Shown one piece after another: positions 30,115 through 31,833 of a stretch of DNA of 31,833 nucleotides. The notes under the pieces were generated by a model. That model was not told the DNA's origin, did no database searches, and worked only from the letters and a program-made list of their open reading frames with translations. The stretch is taken from the NCBI GenBank assembly GCA_958433005.1, contig CAUAWV010000026.1, forward strand, positions 1 to 31,833, in the 5' to 3' direction. Origin of the DNA: an uncultured Collinsella sp. (lineage in GTDB: Bacteria; Actinomycetota; Coriobacteriia; Coriobacteriales; Coriobacteriaceae). A program made the position numbers and the translations under genes. Positions within the stretch are counted from its first letter, which is position 1, and every line of letters begins with the position of its first letter.

Positions 30115-31197
30115 ATGCGCACGATTGGAATGAGCGACTACACCGTCGGCGAGGACTGCTTTGACGAGCTGCCCGGCGCACTGGACGAGTACGGAGCGAC
30201 CAAGGTCGCGATTATCGGTGGTAAACGAGCACTGACAGCGGCGCTTCCCGGTATCGAAGCGGCGCTGGAGGGCACCGACGTCGAGATTCTGGAGACGCGC
30301 GTCTACGGCACCAACAGTACGCGCGCCAATATCGCCAAGGTTGTGAACTCCCCTGTCTGCCAAGAAGCCGACGTTCTTATCGCATGCGGCGGCGGCAAGG
30401 CGCTCGACACCGTCAAGACAGCGGCCATCGAGCTCAAGAAGATCGTCTTTACGGTACCGACGATCTGCTCCAACTGCTCGGCCGCGACCGCCATTGCCGT
30501 TGTCTACAACGACGACGGCTCGCTCGAGGGCTATTCGTACCCCAACCGCCCCGCGCACATCTTCATCAACCCCAAGATCATCGCCGAGGCTCCGGCAGAA
30601 TACTTCTGGGCGGGCGTGGGCGATGCCCTGTCCAAGCAGCCCGAGGTCGAGTACGCCACGAGCGCCGGCAACCTGGAGCACACCGCCGGTCTTGGCCTGG
30701 CGCTCGCACACACCTGCTCCGAGCCGCTGTTTACCTATGGCGTGCAGGGTCTTGAGGACGTTCGCCAGAACCTGTCGACCGAGGCCGTCAAGCAGATCGC
30801 GCTCGATATCGTGGTCAACACGGGCTATGTCTCCAACCTGACCAACCAAAACGATTACTACTACAACTCGAGCGTGGCGCATGCGTTCTACAACGCCACC
30901 TGCAGCATCCCGCGCGAGGGCACCTACCTGCATGGCGAGGTCGTGAGCCTGGGCGTGCTGGTGCTGTTTGCCTACACGGGCGATACCGAGAACCTTGAGC
31001 GCTACGCAGCCTTTAACAAGGAGATGGGGCTGCCCGTGACGCTTGAGCAGGTCGGGCTTTCCGAGTCCGATATCCCCGCCCTGTGCGAGTATGCGCACGC
31101 CACCAACGAGTGGAAGCAGAGCAACCCGGAGCCCTTCACCGACGAGAAGTTCGCCGCCGCCATCAAGGCCGCCGACGCTTACGGCCACACGCTCTAG
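30115..31197 (+). CDS. Iron-containing alcohol / glycerol dehydrogenase family protein
   Basis: The 360-residue protein fits the glycerol dehydrogenase (GldA) branch of the iron/zinc alcohol dehydrogenases, NAD-dependent enzymes oxidising glycerol or similar polyols. Motifs are the nucleotide-binding GGGK at 92-95, PTICSNCSAATAIAVVY around 115-131, and metal ligands D170 (GVGDALSK), H256 (SSVAHAF) and H273 (YLHGEVVSLG), all intact. An AAAGAAGG site lies upstream of the ATG. It stands alone, divergent from the ileS leader and followed by terminators. Substrate could be glycerol, a diol or another small hydroxy compound. Confidence 0.85.
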   Translation: MRTIGMSDYTVGEDCFDELPGALDEYGATKVAIIGGKRALTAALPGIEAALEGTDVEILETRVYGTNSTRANIAKVVNSPVCQEADVLIACGGGKALDTVKTAAIELKKIVFTVPTICSNCSAATAIAVVYNDDGSLEGYSYPNRPAHIFINPKIIAEAPAEYFWAGVGDALSKQPEVEYATSAGNLEHTAGLGLALAHTCSEPLFTYGVQGLEDVRQNLSTEAVKQIALDIVVNTGYVSNLTNQNDYYYNSSVAHAFYNATCSIPREGTYLHGEVVSLGVLVLFAYTGDTENLERYAAFNKEMGLPVTLEQVGLSESDIPALCEYAHATNEWKQSNPEPFTDEKFAAAIKAADAYGHTL

Positions 31198-31206
31198 GAC
31201 TGGCCC

Positions 31207-31249
31207 AAAACCACCACAAAGGGGACAGGCACCTTTCTGGTGGTTTTTT
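31207..31249 (+). terminator. Terminator of the dehydrogenase gene, conserved-loop family
   Basis: Ten bases after the stop codon AAAACCACCA (31207-31216) pairs with TGGTGGTTTT (31238-31247), followed by TTA. The loop contains AAAGGGGACAGGCACCTTT, the same sequence as in the terminator after the GT2 gene. Confidence 0.88.
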
Positions 31250-31269
31250 ATTGCTCCAGCATTCAGTTC

Positions 31270-31316
31270 GTACTCGAATCCGATTCTTTACGAGAAAGGG
31301 TTCGGGTACGTTTTTT
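31270..31316 (+). terminator. Second intrinsic terminator after the dehydrogenase gene
   Basis: GTACTCGAATCC (31270-31281) pairs throughout with GGGTTCGGGTAC (31298-31309), using two G-U pairs, then G and TTTTTT. It is stronger than needed as back-up for the terminator 20 bases upstream, so it may belong to a separate short transcript. Confidence 0.75.
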
Positions 31317-31372
31317 GTTTATCGGAAATTTTGCGGAAGGACTACTCGGAACGGTAAACAGGAACGAACAGA

Positions 31373-31414
31373 GGCAGGGCATCATCGTGGTGATGGTATC
31401 CTGCCTTTTGTTTT
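31373..31414 (+). terminator. Third terminator-like hairpin
   Basis: GGCAGG (31373-31378) pairs with CCTGCC (31400-31405), with an inner CATCA/TGATG stem, followed by TTTTGTTTT. Together with the preceding terminator it brackets an 80-base stretch that could encode a short untranslated RNA. Confidence 0.65.
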
Positions 31415-31418
31415 GCGG

Positions 31419-31447
31419 GATCAAGGTCGCTTTATGCGAACTTGATC
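31419..31447. repeat. 12-bp inverted repeat
   Basis: GATCAAGGTCGC (31419-31430) and GCGAACTTGATC (31436-31447) pair with one mismatch around TTTAT. No U-tract follows, so it is not a terminator. Confidence 0.6.
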
Positions 31448-31531
31448 GCCACTTATATGGGGCATTGATGGCAATTGCTTCGTACGTGCATACCGGGAGC
31501 CTGTACACCTCTGGCAAGGCGTAACACACTA

Positions 31532-31548
31532 GACTTTGTTCCAAAGTC
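31532..31548. repeat. 7-bp hairpin GACTTTG/CAAAGTC
   Basis: Perfect 7-bp stem with loop TTC, seven bases before the next hairpin. Role unknown. Confidence 0.55.
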
Positions 31549-31554
31549 CGTATG

Positions 31555-31574
31555 CTAAGGGGCAGGCCCCTTAG
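31555..31574. repeat. 8-bp hairpin CTAAGGGG/CCCCTTAG
   Basis: Perfect 8-bp stem with loop CAGG, followed by AATTCC rather than a U-tract. It is adjacent to the 7-bp hairpin at 31532-31548. Confidence 0.6.
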
Positions 31575-31710
31575 AATTCCTGTGGAGTGTGCACGCACGT
31601 ACGCAGGAAAACGGCAAAATTTCGCTATATCAGGGCGTTCTTTCATTGGAGAGTATGGTATACACGGCTTAGTTCAACAAATAAGAATTTATATATAAAG
31701 GAGAATATTG

Positions 31711-31833
31711 ATGAAACTGTTTTTATGTTCTCACTTTTCAAGTGTAGGAAGTCTGATAAAGGAAGAAATTGAAAATAAAAAAGTCGCATTTATTCCAACA
31801 GCTTCGCTGCGTGAAGGCTACACCGGTTATGTC
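31711..31833 (+). CDS. Peptidase E-like S51 family protein, 5' part only
   Basis: The first 41 codons are present before the window ends. The sequence begins MKLFLCSHFSSVGSLIKE and continues to VAFIPTASLREGYTGYV, matching the start of S51 dipeptidase E-like proteins (an N-terminal beta strand, then a FIPTAS turn). The catalytic Ser lies further on and is not seen. An AAAGGAG site is seven bases upstream. Codons are clearly AT-rich compared with every other large gene in the window, which suggests acquisition from a low-GC Firmicute. Confidence 0.7.
   Translation, partial: MKLFLCSHFSSVGSLIKEEIENKKVAFIPTASLREGYTGYV

Larger units (their letters stand above)
31250..31710. other. Hairpin-dense intergenic tract without a credible gene
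   Basis: Short ORFs on both strands cross this stretch but have no ribosome binding site, no family resemblance and overlap stable hairpins, so they are not called. Five or six separate stem-loops are listed individually. The last 100 bases become AT-rich and lead into the peptidase gene with an AAAGGAG site. Confidence 0.6.

Noticed and set aside
29974..31188. 404-codon minus-strand ORF opposite the dehydrogenase
   Set aside because: The plus-strand protein has intact metal and NAD motifs and a good ribosome binding site; the reverse reading has neither.
31240..31524. 94-codon plus-strand ORF and an overlapping 127-codon minus-strand ORF in the right intergenic tract
   Set aside because: The plus-strand one starts inside a terminator stem and crosses two more terminators; the minus-strand one crosses the same hairpins. 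Neither has a ribosome binding site or family resemblance.
1..31833. CRISPR array, tRNA or rRNA genes, transposase or phage genes
   Set aside because: No regularly spaced repeats, tRNA-like cloverleaf, conserved rRNA segments or mobile-element protein motifs were seen on either strand.

Overview
The window is chromosomal core DNA from a high-GC Gram-positive bacterium, most probably a Coriobacteriia member close to Collinsella. This placement is an inference. It rests on GC-rich coding bias, strong AGGAGG-type ribosome binding sites, the mycobacterial-style gene orders alaS-ruvX-mltG, aroK-aroB-pepP-efp-nusB and tlyA-nadK-recN, and a T-box leader on ileS. Almost everything is on the minus strand. 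The plus strand carries an RpiR-type regulator, one small membrane protein, a glycerol-dehydrogenase-like gene and a partial peptidase at the right edge.

Layout. 1-337: intergenic, with a long near-perfect inverted repeat and the fruA terminator. 338-3471: a PTS fructose-type permease (minus) divergent from an RpiR/SIS regulator (plus), sharing a control region with short palindromes. 3531-8627: efp-asp23-nusB-xseB-tlyA-nadK-recN (translation elongation factor, stress protein, antitermination, exonuclease VII small subunit, rRNA methylation, NADP supply, recombination repair). 8787-16726: alaS-ruvX-mltG-yqeG-aroK-aroB-like-pepP, tightly packed with several 1-8 base junctions. 16923-17162: lone small plus-strand membrane protein. 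17169-20328: a stress-sigma module (DUF948 protein, RsbW-like protein, SigB/F-type sigma factor, AI-2E-type transporter), all overlapping or nearly so. 20424-24912: rarA, a dGTPase-like HD hydrolase, a small A24 prepilin peptidase and a GT2 membrane glycosyltransferase. 24995-29629: lspA-rluD and ileS; ileS has a T-box leader reaching to about 29975. 30115-31197: iron/zinc-dependent polyol dehydrogenase. 31198-31710: an intergenic tract full of hairpins, then an AT-rich S51 peptidase start.

Most genes are housekeeping and recognisable by motif. The most notable points are: (1) the aroB-family protein beside an intact shikimate kinase has lost the metal-binding and nucleotide-binding residues of 3-dehydroquinate synthase, in a block from which aroC, aroD and aroE are also missing; (2) the RsbW-like partner of the sigma factor lacks the N-box Asn and the DxGxG box needed to bind ATP; (3) the ileS T-box folds cleanly but carries UGGUUAA instead of UGGNACC in its bulge; (4) two terminators downstream of unrelated genes share an almost identical, unnecessarily conserved loop; (5) a hairpin-dense tract borders an AT-rich gene at the right end. 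No rRNA, tRNA, CRISPR array, transposase or phage gene was seen.
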